DNA of 64,000 nt from the NCBI GenBank assembly GCA_025093555.1, contig JAIWNF010000025.1:496001-560000 (forward strand), in the 5' to 3' direction. Each line of letters opens with the position of its first letter. Positions within the stretch are counted from its first letter, which is position 1. The position numbers were made by a program, and so were the translations under genes. The notes beneath the pieces are model-generated. The model worked only from the letters and a program-made list of their open reading frames with translations. It had not been told where the DNA came from and did no database searches. Positions 34,212 through 46,898 of this stretch are shown here, in pieces. This DNA is from Circinella umbellata (Eukaryota > Mucoromycota > Mucoromycetes > Mucorales > Lichtheimiaceae).

Positions 34212-37200
34212 TTAAAGGTACAAAGATGCCAGCATCTTTTGCAACTTATTATGACTTCGTGGTTCAGAAGTAGCTAGTGGGAATGAATCACGACGACTTG
34301 ATTTCGGCTGCTATCAACACATAATTTATATATGTGTAAGTTTTTTTTACGTTTTTAAATTTAAATCCTCACTGAAATAAAAATCATTTTTTTTTTTACC
34401 TTTGGATTTGTAGATGGGAAGATAGGTCTACATGATACGGCATTTTGACGGCATTTTTCATGACAAATTAATGCACAAGCTTCACAGAAAACAGCATGCT
34501 TCTTGACAGTAACAAGACAAACTTTACATTCGATAGCTATATTTATTTTGTAATAATATAGATTTTATTGTTAGTCCCACCATTTGAAATCACTTGAAAA
34601 TATATATATAACATTCATTCTTATCCCACACATTATGAAAATTCCCCTTATATACTTTACCTTTTCCAAATGTGGATTTAACAAATTGATGTTCAATAAT
34701 TTCTCGCTTACGAATATGGGGCGCAGGTACACGTTGAGAATCCATGGTAGGGTTAGCACGCATATATTCATAAATCATTGATAAATCAATATCATCATCA
34801 TCTGTTTTTGGAGATAATGACGATGATGTAGTTATTGATTTCTTTTCGATTGTATTACTAGAGATCGTTAATTCATCCGTAGAAGTGGAAGGAGTAAGAG
34901 AAGGCACGGAACAACTTGTAAGCCAATGATGTTGAATCAACTCATGTGCAGTAGGTCGATTCTTAGGATCTTTTTGAAAGCATGCATTTAAAAAGTCATG
35001 TAGAGGCTATATAGTATAATGTATTCTTGTAAGTTTTTTTTTTCTTCTTCATATGGATACCTTTTTATATCTAGCTTACATTAGAAATATGATCAGGTAT
35101 AGGAGGTTTTTCATCTTCAACGATATGATAAAGAGCTGACATGGCAATCATATCAGCATAAGGTGGTTTTCCAGTAATCATTTCAACAATGGTACAAGCC
35201 AGTGACCAAATATCTGATTTAGTAGAAGCTCCTTTCAATTCAATGACTTCGGGAGCCATCCAGTTGGGTGTTCCTGCAGGTGCTCCCATATCGTCTTGTT
35301 TGATCCGTAAATTCAGGGAGACACCAAAATCCGTAAGTTTGACATCACCCGTTTTGGTGGTGAGGATATTTGCCGCTTTTAAATCACAGTGGGCCACCTG
35401 AAATATTAATACATTTTTTTTGAATATAAATTAGATATTTTTATCCGAGAACCAAGAAGATGCCAGGAAAGATCAAAAAAGAAAGTGAGAGGCAAAAGAA
35501 CAAGATGTCTTTTTTTGCTCCTGTCTTCTTGACTTATCTTTCCTATACATCTTATCTTCCTCTTGATGTTGTTTTTTTTATCCCCTTCCCCTTCTTTTAC
35601 GTACTACTTTATTCACTATCACAAGCTACACCCCAGAAAATTTTCACTGTTATATATATTTTAGTTACCTCGTGCTCATGAAGATAGGCTAAACCAGAAA
35701 GGATTTTTTGTGTATAGGAAGACACTAATTTTTCGGGCAAACTACCAAATGCTTTCAAAGTGGATAAAATTGAACCATTTTCAATATATCTAGAAAAAAG
35801 AAAGAAAGAGGGAATTATCAGTAAATAGTTAGAAGGAATAATAAGAATGATAACTGTATTTGAGTAAAAAATGAAAAAATAGAAACTTACTCCAAGACAA
35901 TATTTAAATGAGATTCATCTCGGACGGAACCAAGATAACGAACAATATTTGGGTTATCCATATCTTTTAATAAGTCTACTTCTTGCTATAAAAAGAAACT
36001 TTCAAGATTAACACTTTTTGTTATACATACGATATAGAAAGTTTAAAAACTTACCATAATTTCATGATCCACATCTACATCTTCGATCTTAATACGTTTT
36101 ATTGCTACAATTTCACCTGTTTGAATATCCAATGCTCTACAATCATAAATAGAGGAGAAATCAAAGTTGAATAATCTATTCCTTTTTTTTTTCTTAAAAA
36201 AAACCGGTATTATACTTTGAAGGGAATATTATTGTATAAGAAGCAAGTATCAAAGCTTATTTTCTTACCTATATACCGCACCAAATTGACCTTTTCCAAT
36301 ACAATTGCCAAGGTGCTAATAGTATACATGATTAGTTGATGGGATTGAAAAATTATGGATGGGAAAATAAAAAAATCTTACATAATAAGTATTAGGTTGA
36401 CCATTTTCACCCTTTAAAACAACTTTAGTATTTTCTTGTTTTTGTTTTGAATTTGGGTGTAACGAATCTGAATGGCTTTGTTCAGTCTCGACCAGATTTT
36501 CCCATCGTTTGTCGTCATTCGCATCGTCAGCAGAATGTAAAGTATGTTGACTATTCTTAACACGTAACGTAATAGGAGTTGAGCGAGAAGGTATGGGATA
36601 AGGTGCATCCACAATAATATTACTAAATTCACTATTATTATCATCATCCCCATTTTCATTATTATCGTACAACATTGTTGTTGTAGTAGTCGTAGCAGTA
36701 GTAACATCTGAATAATTATTGTATTCAGACTGCATAGCCACGTGTATTGAAATTGGATCACTCATTGCGGATACTGTAGAACCAGTTGATGTTCGGTTCT
36801 CCTTAGTAACCATATCCATCATTGTAGTTTCTTCCAACTCCTCATCATCGTACTCCTCATCCGAAGAAGAACAACTTGTATCAAAAGAGGGTATTTTGGT
36901 TGAATTCCTTTGTTGTCGTCGTTTTTGTTTAGATGTCGCCATGGTACTATATCCACTATCCATAGTAGGTCGTTGATTTGTTGTAGTAGAGCTAGTTTGA
37001 ATATTAGATCGATATGTTCTTCTTAATGCCTCCGCCTTTTCACTGATTCGACTTGTATCTGTAGATCGTGTAACTCGGGTGGTTGAATCAACATTGGGTT
37101 GTTGACCAAAGATAGATTTTACATGACGATAACCATTTCTTTGTTGTTCATCTTGTTGTTCTTGTTTACGTTTATGACTATTAAATGGAGATCGTTGTTC

Positions 37201-38464
37201 TCGTAATGATGAAGGCTCTTTTTTTATTACTATTGTTTCTGAGGCTGTTGCTATTGTTGAGTCTACGGCTTTTAATAAACGTGGAAATGAAGAACGTCGT
37301 TTATCGACTCGTGGTATAAATAATGATGATGTGTTGTTGTCAATAGTACTAGTTCGTCGTCGTCTTCCTTTTTCTTCATTGGATGATGAATGTTTGACTT
37401 TGATACGTAATCTTGCCAATGATAAAATTGTATTAACCACCTAAATATATAAGTAATTATTAATATATTGATTATTATTTTGAAAGTAATAAATTGGATT
37501 GATGAAAAGTATTACTTACAGCACCCATATCTTTTGCTTCGTATAAATCGACTGTTTGAAATAATTCAGAGTTATGTAATCCAAGCTATGTAATATATAA
37601 TAATGAAAAATTCAGAACGGGGAAAAAAAGAGAAAGAGAGAAGGGGTTGGAGGAAGGTTAGAATAAGGATTATTTATATATAAAATGTTTTTTAGTTAAT
37701 ATCTTTATATACAACATAAACAAGCATATGTTCAAAGTGTATAATTATTTTTACCTCGCGTGCCCCTTGCAGGAATAAACTAATGTTAGCCATCTATTAA
37801 TTATTAATAAAAAAAAAGATGCCACTTTTTAACATTTCTCTATCTTTCATTCTCTCTTTTCTCTATATATATTTGACGATATCAATGTCAAATAAAAAGA
37901 GTGTGTAACAAAAAAAAAATACAATTTTCCCCTGGTTTCTTATTTTTATTTTTAGCTAATTCCCCTTTACACCCTCATTATCTTATCCAAAGGCGCGCAA
38001 AAATAAAAAAAATAAAAATAAAAAAACAAAAAAAAAAGATATAAGTATAACCTTACCTTGACAAATGGAATGTTTTTACATTCAATACTCGTAATTGTAC
38101 CCGGTCGTAGAGAATTTACAAGTCTAATAATAATAAGTATGGTATGTTAAATAAATAAAATTTGCTTGAATATGTGTGAAATAGATCTATTGATCCCGTC
38201 GTTGTTTGTTATTGTTGTTTTCTTTATCCATATATATATAAAAGTAAAATTTTTTGCATTTTCACTACTGCAGATAAATACATACTTGCATAATAATACG
38301 CCGTCTTGTAATTCTTTATGAAAGTCGTTTGAAACTAACTTTAAGTTTAAAGTTGATTCAATAAATGTCTTGGCAGCATTCTGATTACTTTTATGTTGTT
38401 CTTCCCGTAATTGAACACAAAGTCGATCTGCATTATGTTCTGAAGATGAATGTCGTTTATACAT
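34212..38464 (-). CDS. Septation-type Ser/Thr kinase (Cdc7/SepH-like) with N-terminal CH and C-terminal C1-like domains
   Basis: Thirteen exons on the minus strand: 38464-38286, 38123-38057, 37793-37755, 37585-37520, 37440-36382, 36315-36269, 36136-36055, 35985-35891, 35789-35669, 35397-35080, 35006-34661, 34536-34400, 34310-34212; all phases join; about 884 residues. The N-terminus (about 1-130) is a calponin-homology domain ([40 protein letters not shown]). About 130-470 is a disordered linker. The kinase is about 471-722: [24 protein letters not shown], catalytic loop [24 protein letters not shown]. This matches the Cdc7/SepH/Cdc15 family of septation-initiation kinases. The catalytic loop has Cys instead of Arg before Asp (non-RD). 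About 806-851 is a zinc finger, CKVC...CEAC...CHEKC...C, of C1 type. The last exon is a short basic tail. Confidence 0.88.
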
Positions 38465-40461
38465 TGTGATAATTATATCGTTATATATATATATTAAGAA
38501 GAGATCGTGCGAATGAGAGAGAGGGGTATATTCAGAAGAAAAAAAAGTAGGAGGAACAAAGAGTGCTTTTTGTTCAAAGGCGGGTTATTGGGAGATATTA
38601 TATTATATTGAGTCGTATATAATAAATAATAATAATAAATATGTTTTTTTTGGAACGTCAGTTAAAAACAACAACAGTTGAATATGATAACAACGACGAT
38701 AGCAACGAAGATACACTCAAAGAAAATGTCTGTTGCTATGGAAATAAAACAAAAAAAAAACCAAGAACAAGAACAAGAAGAAAAAAAAAAAAAAAAAAAA
38801 AAAGGGAAGAAAAGAATAAAAAAAAAATAATAAAACTAATAAATAAAAGGCTGTTATGCAGTTACCATTCTAGATTTGTCTCACATAACAACAACACACC
38901 CACATGCACTTACATTCAACAAAGAATAATTACAACACACATTCTCACATTCTCTCTCTCTCTCGGGGTTTGCGAATATCGGGTAAAGTAACTCTTTATT
39001 TTTATTTATTTTATTCTCTTGTTGTACAATTGTTTTCTATTCTTTCAAGCCATAATTCAAATAACTAAAATGTTTATATATTATATTTAACGTTATATGC
39101 GTAACACGGAATTGTGCTTCACAATGGAAACAGAGAATGAGTTTTAAGATCAACATTTATGTTCTCGCGCGTGTGTAACTTTTATTTTTTAAACTGGCTT
39201 TTAAAAAACACAGGTTTTTTATATATATGTTTTTGACCATTTGTGAACATGTGTAAACATAATAATAAACTAACTTTGATCCTGTTTGTTATTTTCTGTT
39301 ATTTTTATTTGCCATAATTGTAATTCCCGTTTCTTTTTTATCTTATGTTTCTTCTTTTTGAAGCTTTTACCGTTTGTTTTCTTATTAATAAAACAAAAAG
39401 AACCGGAAGAAAAAAAGAACTAAAAAAAAAAATTCATTATTGATGTTATAAAAATTTGTTCATCATTATATTTAATCAAGCTGATTGGAGCGGAATACCT
39501 ACCGTGAAACGCTGTTGATCGACAAAGTGCATGATGCTCGAGCACTTGGACCCCGGAAAAAAAGTTATACATGAATATGCTACTTTTAGCCACAACAACC
39601 ACAACAAGATACACAAACACACGCCATCATCAGCATCATCATCACCATTGATCAACCAATTAATATAGAACAAGGAAATTATTTTTTATGCGAGGGATCC
39701 TGCATAATCTAAATCATCATTAATGGCATTATTAAAGGTGTGACCATATCAATACGTAATCAGTCATTTAGTGACATTACATACGTACATTACATATAAA
39801 AATAAAAAGCGGGGAGAGGAAGAAGATAAAATTTAAATATAGCTTATCTTCCGTATAATAATCATGATCGACGCTTTTATCATCTTCAGTTGGAAATTAG
39901 GTTCCAGTGACCGAGAAATATAAATAACAATAGAAGAAAAGGGACCAAGGGATCTTCAGCAGGGAACATTTATTAGGTAATTATAGCTAATATCAATGAC
40001 TATCATTCAATTCAATGTAAGCCTGATCCTTGGAATATTTTATCATATGTCACTGCTTTTTTTCCCTTTTAGTAAGCCTTTTACTTATTTTTTATATTTT
40101 ATTTTTGTTGTCGTTGTTGTTTCCTTTTAATCGTCATGTTTAAGAACTATATATATATATATATATCTACTACTTAATCTCTAATTTATCAACAATACGC
40201 TACGAACCAGTAAATAATATAAAATAAGATGTTCTAATCAGTGTTAAAAAAAAAGGCATAACAGTAAAACGATTCGCGAATGTGGCATATAAAAAAACCC
40301 TAATTACCCTAAGCTTAAAAAAAAAAGGCTTTTTGAATTTTAGATTTCCGCAAGTTGTTACCGCAGCAACAATTGGAAAAAAAAAATCTGACATCCAAAG
40401 GTCGGTACTTCAAGGCAAAGAACTAGAAAGGAACAGACTTTCTTTTGCAACAACACCAGTA
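38465..40461. promoter_or_regulatory. Divergent promoter interval between the kinase and GCN20
   Basis: Head-to-head genes 2 kb apart. The plus-strand frame at 38641-38991 is dominated by poly-Lys from an A-run and is not credited. 40300-40348 has pyrimidine-poor A-runs ending TTTTAG, so an untranslated first exon for GCN20 is possible. TATA-like (TA)n runs lie at about 38485 and 40150. Confidence 0.35.
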
Positions 40462-43226
40462 ATGGAAGCCTTGATCCGAAAAGCAGTTCCTGATGCAGAC
40501 GAGGCTATCGTTGAATACGTTGAAGGATATCTTCAAGAAAACGACTTTGATAATGAAGACGAGGATGCTATTAGTGAATTCGTAAAACCCATTTTACTCG
40601 ATGCTGGTGGTGAAGAAAATAAAATCAACCAACTATGTGACGAATTAACTCGCATGTTATTAAAGAGCAGATCCAACACAAATGCTTCTTCAACGAGTCG
40701 TAAATTAGATCAAGCCATCACTATTGGTAATCAATCGGGTGTTTCAGCAACAGCACAACTTCAATCGGGAGGTGTTGAACTTGATCATGTTTCAGGAAAG
40801 CGTGTTCAATCTCAAGTGGATCAAAAGAAATTACGTAAAGCAGAAGAAAAATTAGCCACCAAGATTGCAAAGAGACAACAAAAGACTAACATGAAGGTTG
40901 AATATGAAGCTTCCAAGTTATTGGATGAACAAAAACAATTGCAAGAAGAATACAAGTTATATAACCCTATTTTGGATTACACCACTACCAAGGGTAAAGT
41001 TAAAGACATTAAAGTGGAGAACTTTGATATTTCATTTGCAGGTCGTCGTATTTTGACAGATGCAAATTTGACTTTGGCATTTGGTCGTCGTTATGGTGTC
41101 GTTGGTAAAAACGGTATTGGTAAATCGACCTTGTTACGTGCTATTGCACGTCGTGAGATTAATGTACCATCTCATATTTCCGTATTATATGTTGAACAAG
41201 AAGTAAGTTTATATATTTTCACCAAGCTGGTGGATATGATGGGTGACAAAAACAATGATGTTCATTTATTTGGTTTTTGAAATAAAAAAGAAACACTAAT
41301 TATTATAATTAACTTTTTAGGTTATTGGTGATGACACACCTGCAATCGAAATGGTATTGAGAGCTGATGTCTGGCGTGAACATTTACTTGAAAAAGAACG
41401 CGTTTTATCAGTCAATATCAACCAGCTCGAAAATGAACTTGGTGAAGAAGGATTAGATGAACAAGAAAAGAAAGATTTGACAGAAGAAAAAGAAAAGCTT
41501 GAAGTTGAATTAAAGGAAGTGTTTGCTAAACTTGAAGAAATTGAAAGTGATAAGGCTGAATCAAAGTAAGTAATAGTTAAAACGGAATGAGAGAATATTG
41601 ATAGTGGAAAGGGTTGAAAGTAGTGAGAATTCATTTATTATTACTATTATTATATGAATACTATAGGGCTGGTGCTATTTTATCTGGTCTTGGTTTCCCT
41701 GCTCCAGATCAAAAACGACCTACCCGTGAATTCTCTGGTGGTTGGCGTATGCGTATTTCATTGGCTCGTGCATTGTTTTGTAAACCTGATGTTCTTATGC
41801 TTGATGAACCGGATAACATGTTGGATGTAAGGACTTGTATAAATTTTTGGATCAAATATGTTGTTGGATTTCTAAGTATTTTACTTTCTAAAAACTTATT
41901 TTCTATGATCATTTAGATCCCTGCCATTGTTTGGCTTGAAAAATACTTACAAACTTGGACTAACACCTTGCTTGTAGTATCTCACGACAGAGGTAAAGTA
42001 ATAAAAATAATGACGAAAAATAGAGAATAATAATACTAAAAACGTTTTTTTATAACTTTTTTTTTAGAATTCTTGGACGAAGTTGCAACCGATATTTTAT
42101 ATATGCATTCTGAGAAATTGGATTATTATAAGGGTAACTTTACCAACTTCCATGCCACCAAAGACGAACGTATCAAGGCTGCTGTTCGAGAATATGAATC
42201 ACAAATGGAATACCGTAAACATTTGCAAGACTTTATTGATCGTTGGCGATACAATGCTAAACGTGCCCCTCAAGCACAACAACGCATTAAGATTCTTGAA
42301 AAACTTCCCGTTTTGGAACCTCCTCAGAACGAAAAAGAAGTTACTTTCCGATTTGCTGATCCAGATGCTATCTCTCCACCTATTTTACAAATGAATGAGG
42401 TCACTTTTGGTTACGATCCTAAAAAGAAGGTGATTATCCGTAATGTAAATATCGATTTACGTTTGGATTCTCGTATTGCTGTTGTGGGTCCTAACGGTGC
42501 TGGTAAATCAACTATGTTGAAATTATTGACGGAACAAGTACAACCTAATACAGGTGAAGTACATCGTAATGGTCGTTTGCGTATTGCTTATTTCACTCAA
42601 CATCATATTGATCAACTGGATTTGACAAAGTCTCCAGTGGCACACATGATGGATCGATTCCCTGGTAAAAATGAAGAAGAATATAGACGCCATTTGGGTG
42701 CTTTTGGTATTACTGGCATGGTTGGTTTACAAGTCATGAAGACATTATCTGGTGGTCAAAAATCTCGTGTAGCATTTGCTATTCTCAGTTTACAACGACC
42801 TCATATTTTGGTATTGGATGAAGTAAGTTTACGTTTTCTTTCTCCCTTGTTCTTCGATTTGAGAATGATTTGTATATGTGCTTATTGACTTACTCTTTTC
42901 TTTTTCTATCAAAAAATAATCGATTTAGCCTACTAACCATTTGGATATGGAATCTATTGATGCCTTACAAGATGCTTTACAAGTGTATAAGGGTGGTGTA
43001 ATTACAGTATCTCACGACGAACGGTTTATCAATAGTGTTTGTAATGAAATCTGGATTTGTGATAATGGTGTACTAACTAAATTTGCAGGCAATATCAAGG
43101 ATTACAAGGTAAAGTATAAAGATGATAACAATAACAATCAATATAACGGACTTATATCTCTTTTGAATAACAATCTGACTTATTTAACTCTTTTTAATCT
43201 AGAAAATTGTATGTCCACCTGTGTAA
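40462..43226 (+). CDS. GCN20: ABC-F ATPase, Gcn20/ABCF3 type
   Basis: Soluble twin-ATPase protein; with Gcn1 it helps uncharged tRNA activate the eIF2-alpha kinase Gcn2. Seven exons: 40462-41202, 41321-41565, 41667-41826, 41917-41992, 42068-42822, 42929-43108, 43203-43226; about 726 residues. The start ATG ([19 protein letters not shown]) matches the family's N-terminal helical domain; upstream in-frame codons lack a Met before a splice-like TTTTAG. First cassette: [37 protein letters not shown]. The ABC-F linker helices follow ([19 protein letters not shown]). Second cassette: [42 protein letters not shown]. The first Walker B region reads DNMLD rather than TNHLD, as in other Gcn20 proteins. 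The last exon codes only KIVCPPV. Confidence 0.93.
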
Positions 43227-43726
43227 AATGTTATATAAACCATTTGTTTTCTACATTATTTTTCCGTCATTGTTTCTTCTTGTCATGTATGAATGTATGA
43301 ATGTGTATGTGTGTGTGGGAATATATTTTCATGAGTATTCGATTTATTACTTAATGATTAATATAGATACATAGGTATATTATCAATATTATCATTTAAA
43401 CATCATCGCATAAACGTAAGTTAAAACTGATAAAAGGAAAAAAATGACCTATCAGTTTATTGTAATGCAAAAGAAAAAAAAGTTGTTACGCCACATTTGG
43501 CAAGTGCCATTTGAAACAAAAGAGGGCCGCACCCCCTTCTCTTATATAAGTCACGTCTCGTGCCGTTATGTGTGATGTACTCTATTTGATATCTCTCTCT
43601 CTCTCTCTGTGTGTGTGTGTGGATGTAAAGCGGCCTCGACCATAAACTTGTTTCATTTTTTTTTTTTACTTCTTCCCTTTGATTTTTTTTCTCCTTTTCT
43701 TGTTTCCCTTCATTTTACTTTAAAGA
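43227..43726 (+). promoter_or_regulatory. GCN20 3' / VMA5 5' intergenic interval
   Basis: Only 0.5 kb separates the two tandem genes. It contains a GC-richer block (43490-43570), a (CT)n-(GT)n run at about 43590-43620 and long pyrimidine tracts running up to the VMA5 ATG, a common fungal promoter texture. No specific operator can be named. Confidence 0.4.
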
Positions 43727-45775
43727 ATGAAATACCTATTTGTTTCTGTACCTGCCTTAGGTAACAAGCAGAATACATTTCTTAACATTCGAGGTAAACT
43801 CAGCGAATATGCTTTAACTTATGCATTCAACGTTCCCGAATTTAAGGTATATTAAAAAAAACGTAGTGCAAAATTAAATTGTTAAAAAATAAAAAGTTTC
43901 TTCTATCGTCAACTTATTTTTTACTCCATTACTATTCACATCGCTGTTTCTATTGTGTGCGCGAGTTTCTTTTAGATTGGTACATTAGATGCACTTGTAT
44001 TATTATCAGACGACTTGACAAAATATGACACAGCCTTTGAACAGTCAGTGAATAAATTGGCCGATATTCTAGCTAACTTGATCAAGTCTGATATTACCAA
44101 CGGTCATGTTCGAGAATACATGTTGGCAAATGATAGTAAATGACATTTTTCTTATAAAAAATTGATATAAAAAGGAAATAGTGGATAAAAGAGATAGGAG
44201 GCAGGAGGAAATGATTCGATTACCAAAAACTAACCTGAAACTTGAAAAATAAAAAACAGAGCCAGTTGAAGAATATATCAGTACATTCCAATGGAATACA
44301 ATGAAATACCGTACGGACAAATCCTTGCAGGAAATCACTGCCACATTAAATCAAGTAATTGCTTAGAATAAACGAACAATGAAATTATCATGGTGTCCTC
44401 CCTTCTAATATCTTATCACTTCATCTTATAGGAAGTTACTTCAATCGATAACGTAATGAAAACTAAACTTAACGCGTATACCCAAAGCAAGAACACTTTA
44501 ACAACACTCCAACGAAAAGAAACGTAAGACTATACAAAGATTTCTTTTTTGATCATGAAAAATTGGTTTCCAGATGTTTTATTTCCCCATCATTTTTGGT
44601 ATTGCTACAATGAGCTCTAATGAAGAAACACATATAGTGGTAATCTTTCTGTACGAAACTTGAATGGAATTGTGAAAAAGGAACATTGCGTTCTCAATTC
44701 GGAGTACTTGACAACGGTATTTGTTGCGGTACCAAGGTAATCTTTATGTCATGGATGTCATGGCGGGTTTTTTTCGCTGTTATCATTGTTGCTATGTAAC
44801 TGCTGGATCTGACAGCTGACAAAAAAAAACCCACTCTGAATCATTAACTGATCATGCATTTTAGATCTGCATATAAACAATGGTTTAACAAGTATGAAAC
44901 TCTTACTCAAATGGTTGTCCCACGTTCGTCTGTGTAAGTCTTTTTGTTTATTACTTTTTTTATATACTCTAACAGACTCTTGAACACTATTTCATCATTA
45001 TATATATTAATTTGATATTTTAATAGTAAAATTGCAGAAGATGATGAATATGGACTCTTTTCTGTTACTCTCTTCCAACGTGTCGCCGATGAATTCTCTC
45101 ATAAAGCCCGCGAAGAAAAGTAATGTATATATTTTTAAAAAAAAAAACCTCATTCTCACACTGGCATAAAAAAATAACCTTGCTTCAGTTCGTAAAATAA
45201 AGAATATTCTGTTAATCCTGTTCTTATTACTATCATTATTATGTCAGGTTTATAGTACGAGACTTCAATTATGATGAAGATGCACTCAAGTCTCAGAAAG
45301 AAGAATTATCCGAAGCTGAAGCTGTTGAAAAGGAACAGCAATTAGAACTATTTCGATTGTCGAGAACTAATTTTGGAGAAGTATTTACTTCATGGATCCA
45401 TCTTAAAGCTTTACGTGTATTTGTGGAGTCTGTACTTCGTTATGGTCTTCCATGTAACTACATGTCTGCCACAATTGCTGTAAGTTTTTGTTTAAATTAC
45501 TATTATTGTAAGATATACATACATTGATTATTTATTTTTTTGATTTTTTTTTCTTACAATCATTGTAGGCAAAACCAAAATATGAGGAAAAGGTAGACTC
45601 TATTTTGATAGCACAATATGGCCGTTTAGGTGGTGTTCATGGTCAAGCACTTGCCAAGAAAAATAATGGGGGACAACATGAGGAATTATTGGATCATGAT
45701 CTTCAAGCTGTCAATGATAATAGTTATCGACCTTATGTTCAATTTGAACTTGAATTTGACTCAGAACGTAACTGA
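43727..45775 (+). CDS. VMA5: V-type proton ATPase subunit C
   Basis: Stalk subunit of the V1 sector, needed for assembly of the vacuolar proton pump and regulated by reversible dissociation. Nine exons: 43727-43846, 43976-44135, 44260-44354, 44432-44523, 44638-44736, 44865-44933, 45027-45119, 45248-45479, 45569-45775; phases join; about 388 residues, the usual length. Landmarks: MKYLFVSVPALGNKQNT, IGTLDALVLLSDDLTKYD, STFQWNTMKYRTDKSLQEI, LTTVFVAVPR, YKQWFNKYETLTQMVVPRS, FIVRDFNYDEDALKSQKEE, SWIHLKALRVFVESVLRYGL, SYRPYVQFELEF. The stop is TGA, unlike most genes here; AATAAA lies at 45805-45810. Confidence 0.95.
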
Positions 45776-46560
45776 AAAAAATTGTTCTTTTAGTTAGTGA
45801 TTAAAATAAAGTGATATTTGGTTTTTTCTGTTTTTTTAAAAAAAAAAGTGTATGTAGAAAAAAAATACTCTTTATATGAATCATTATCATCATTATTACG
45901 ATCATTATAGATGTTGAAAAGAGTGTTTGACATGTTTATTTTTTAGTGAATAAATCAGATACCCACAATGAACATAACTATAATTTTTTTTAAACTACTT
46001 CTCAGGAAGTGTGCAGATATATGAATATATGCAACTCAACTATTGTGAAGACTTCTTGGAAACACATAGCTCAACCAGTAGTATTGAAAACAATTACACA
46101 TGCCAAGAAAAAAAATGATGGAAAGGTGTCTATGATGATGAACGGCAGTTACCGGCTTTGTGGTCTCGATTTATTAACTTTTGACTCAGAGAATCGTAGT
46201 AACTCTAAAAAGAATCACAAGACCGAGCTTTTTTTTCACTCTAAAAAAAAGAAATATAAATAGGTATCAAGATAAAAAAAAAAATTAATCGCAGTTTCAA
46301 CAAACATTTACTTCTTTTGAAGGTGAGCTTTTTTTTTGTGTGTTTGTTTGTTATATGATGTATATAGCTATAACTTACGCCAAGGGTGTCTGATAATCGA
46401 AAGTGAAACATTTTTTTTTCATTATATAAAAGGAAAAAAAAAAGGCAGCTGGGTGTGTTCGTTTATTTGATATTTACATAAATAAAAAAAGAACTTCTTT
46501 ACTAAAACTGGGCATTCTTATATTTATAACAAACTACGCAACTAACTACAATACATAATA
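45776..46560. other. VMA5 3' / INH1 5' spacer
   Basis: No supported gene. The plus-strand frame at 46009-46263 ends in a Lys-rich run and has no motif. A-runs and short T-runs precede the INH1 start. Confidence 0.4.
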
Positions 46561-46898
46561 ATGCTGATGCAACGCGCTGCTGCCCGTATTTTTTCTCGTG
46601 CATCTCATAGACCTATCAAAATGCAACGTTCAGGTATCCATGGTAATACAGAAGGAGCTACTGCCAGTACAAAATCTTGGGGTGACAAAGAAAAAGCCCA
46701 AGAAAACATGTGGGCACGCCAAGCTGTAAGTTAGTTTCTTCTTTTTTTTTCAGAATGTGTGTAACATGAATTGATGTCTCTCTTCATAATTAGGAGCAAG
46801 AAAAGATTAAGATTTTGAAGCAAGCTCTTTCAGAACAAAAGAAGACAACCGAGACTATCAGAAAGGAGCTAGATGCTATTTCAAAAAGACACGAATAA
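46561..46898 (+). CDS. INH1: Mitochondrial F1F0-ATPase inhibitor (IF1 family)
   Basis: Small matrix protein that binds F1 and blocks ATP hydrolysis when the membrane potential falls. Two exons, 46561-46725 and 46794-46898 (GCT/GTAAGT, TTAG/GAG), 89 residues. The basic presequence MLMQRAAARIFSRASHRPIK is free of acidic residues and predicts matrix import. The mature part has the inhibitory stretch TKSWGDKEKAQENMWARQAE and a long charged helix (EKIKILKQALSEQKK ... KELDAISKRHE) forming the dimerising coiled coil. Length and layout fit fungal Inh1. Confidence 0.88.

Noticed and set aside
38641..38991. Plus-strand frame of 116 residues in the divergent promoter
   Set aside because: Its middle is a poly-Lys run from an A-tract, it has no motif and no joining exons.
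46009..46263. Plus-strand frame between VMA5 and INH1
   Set aside because: No domain, Lys-rich end from an A-run, and no conserved start context.
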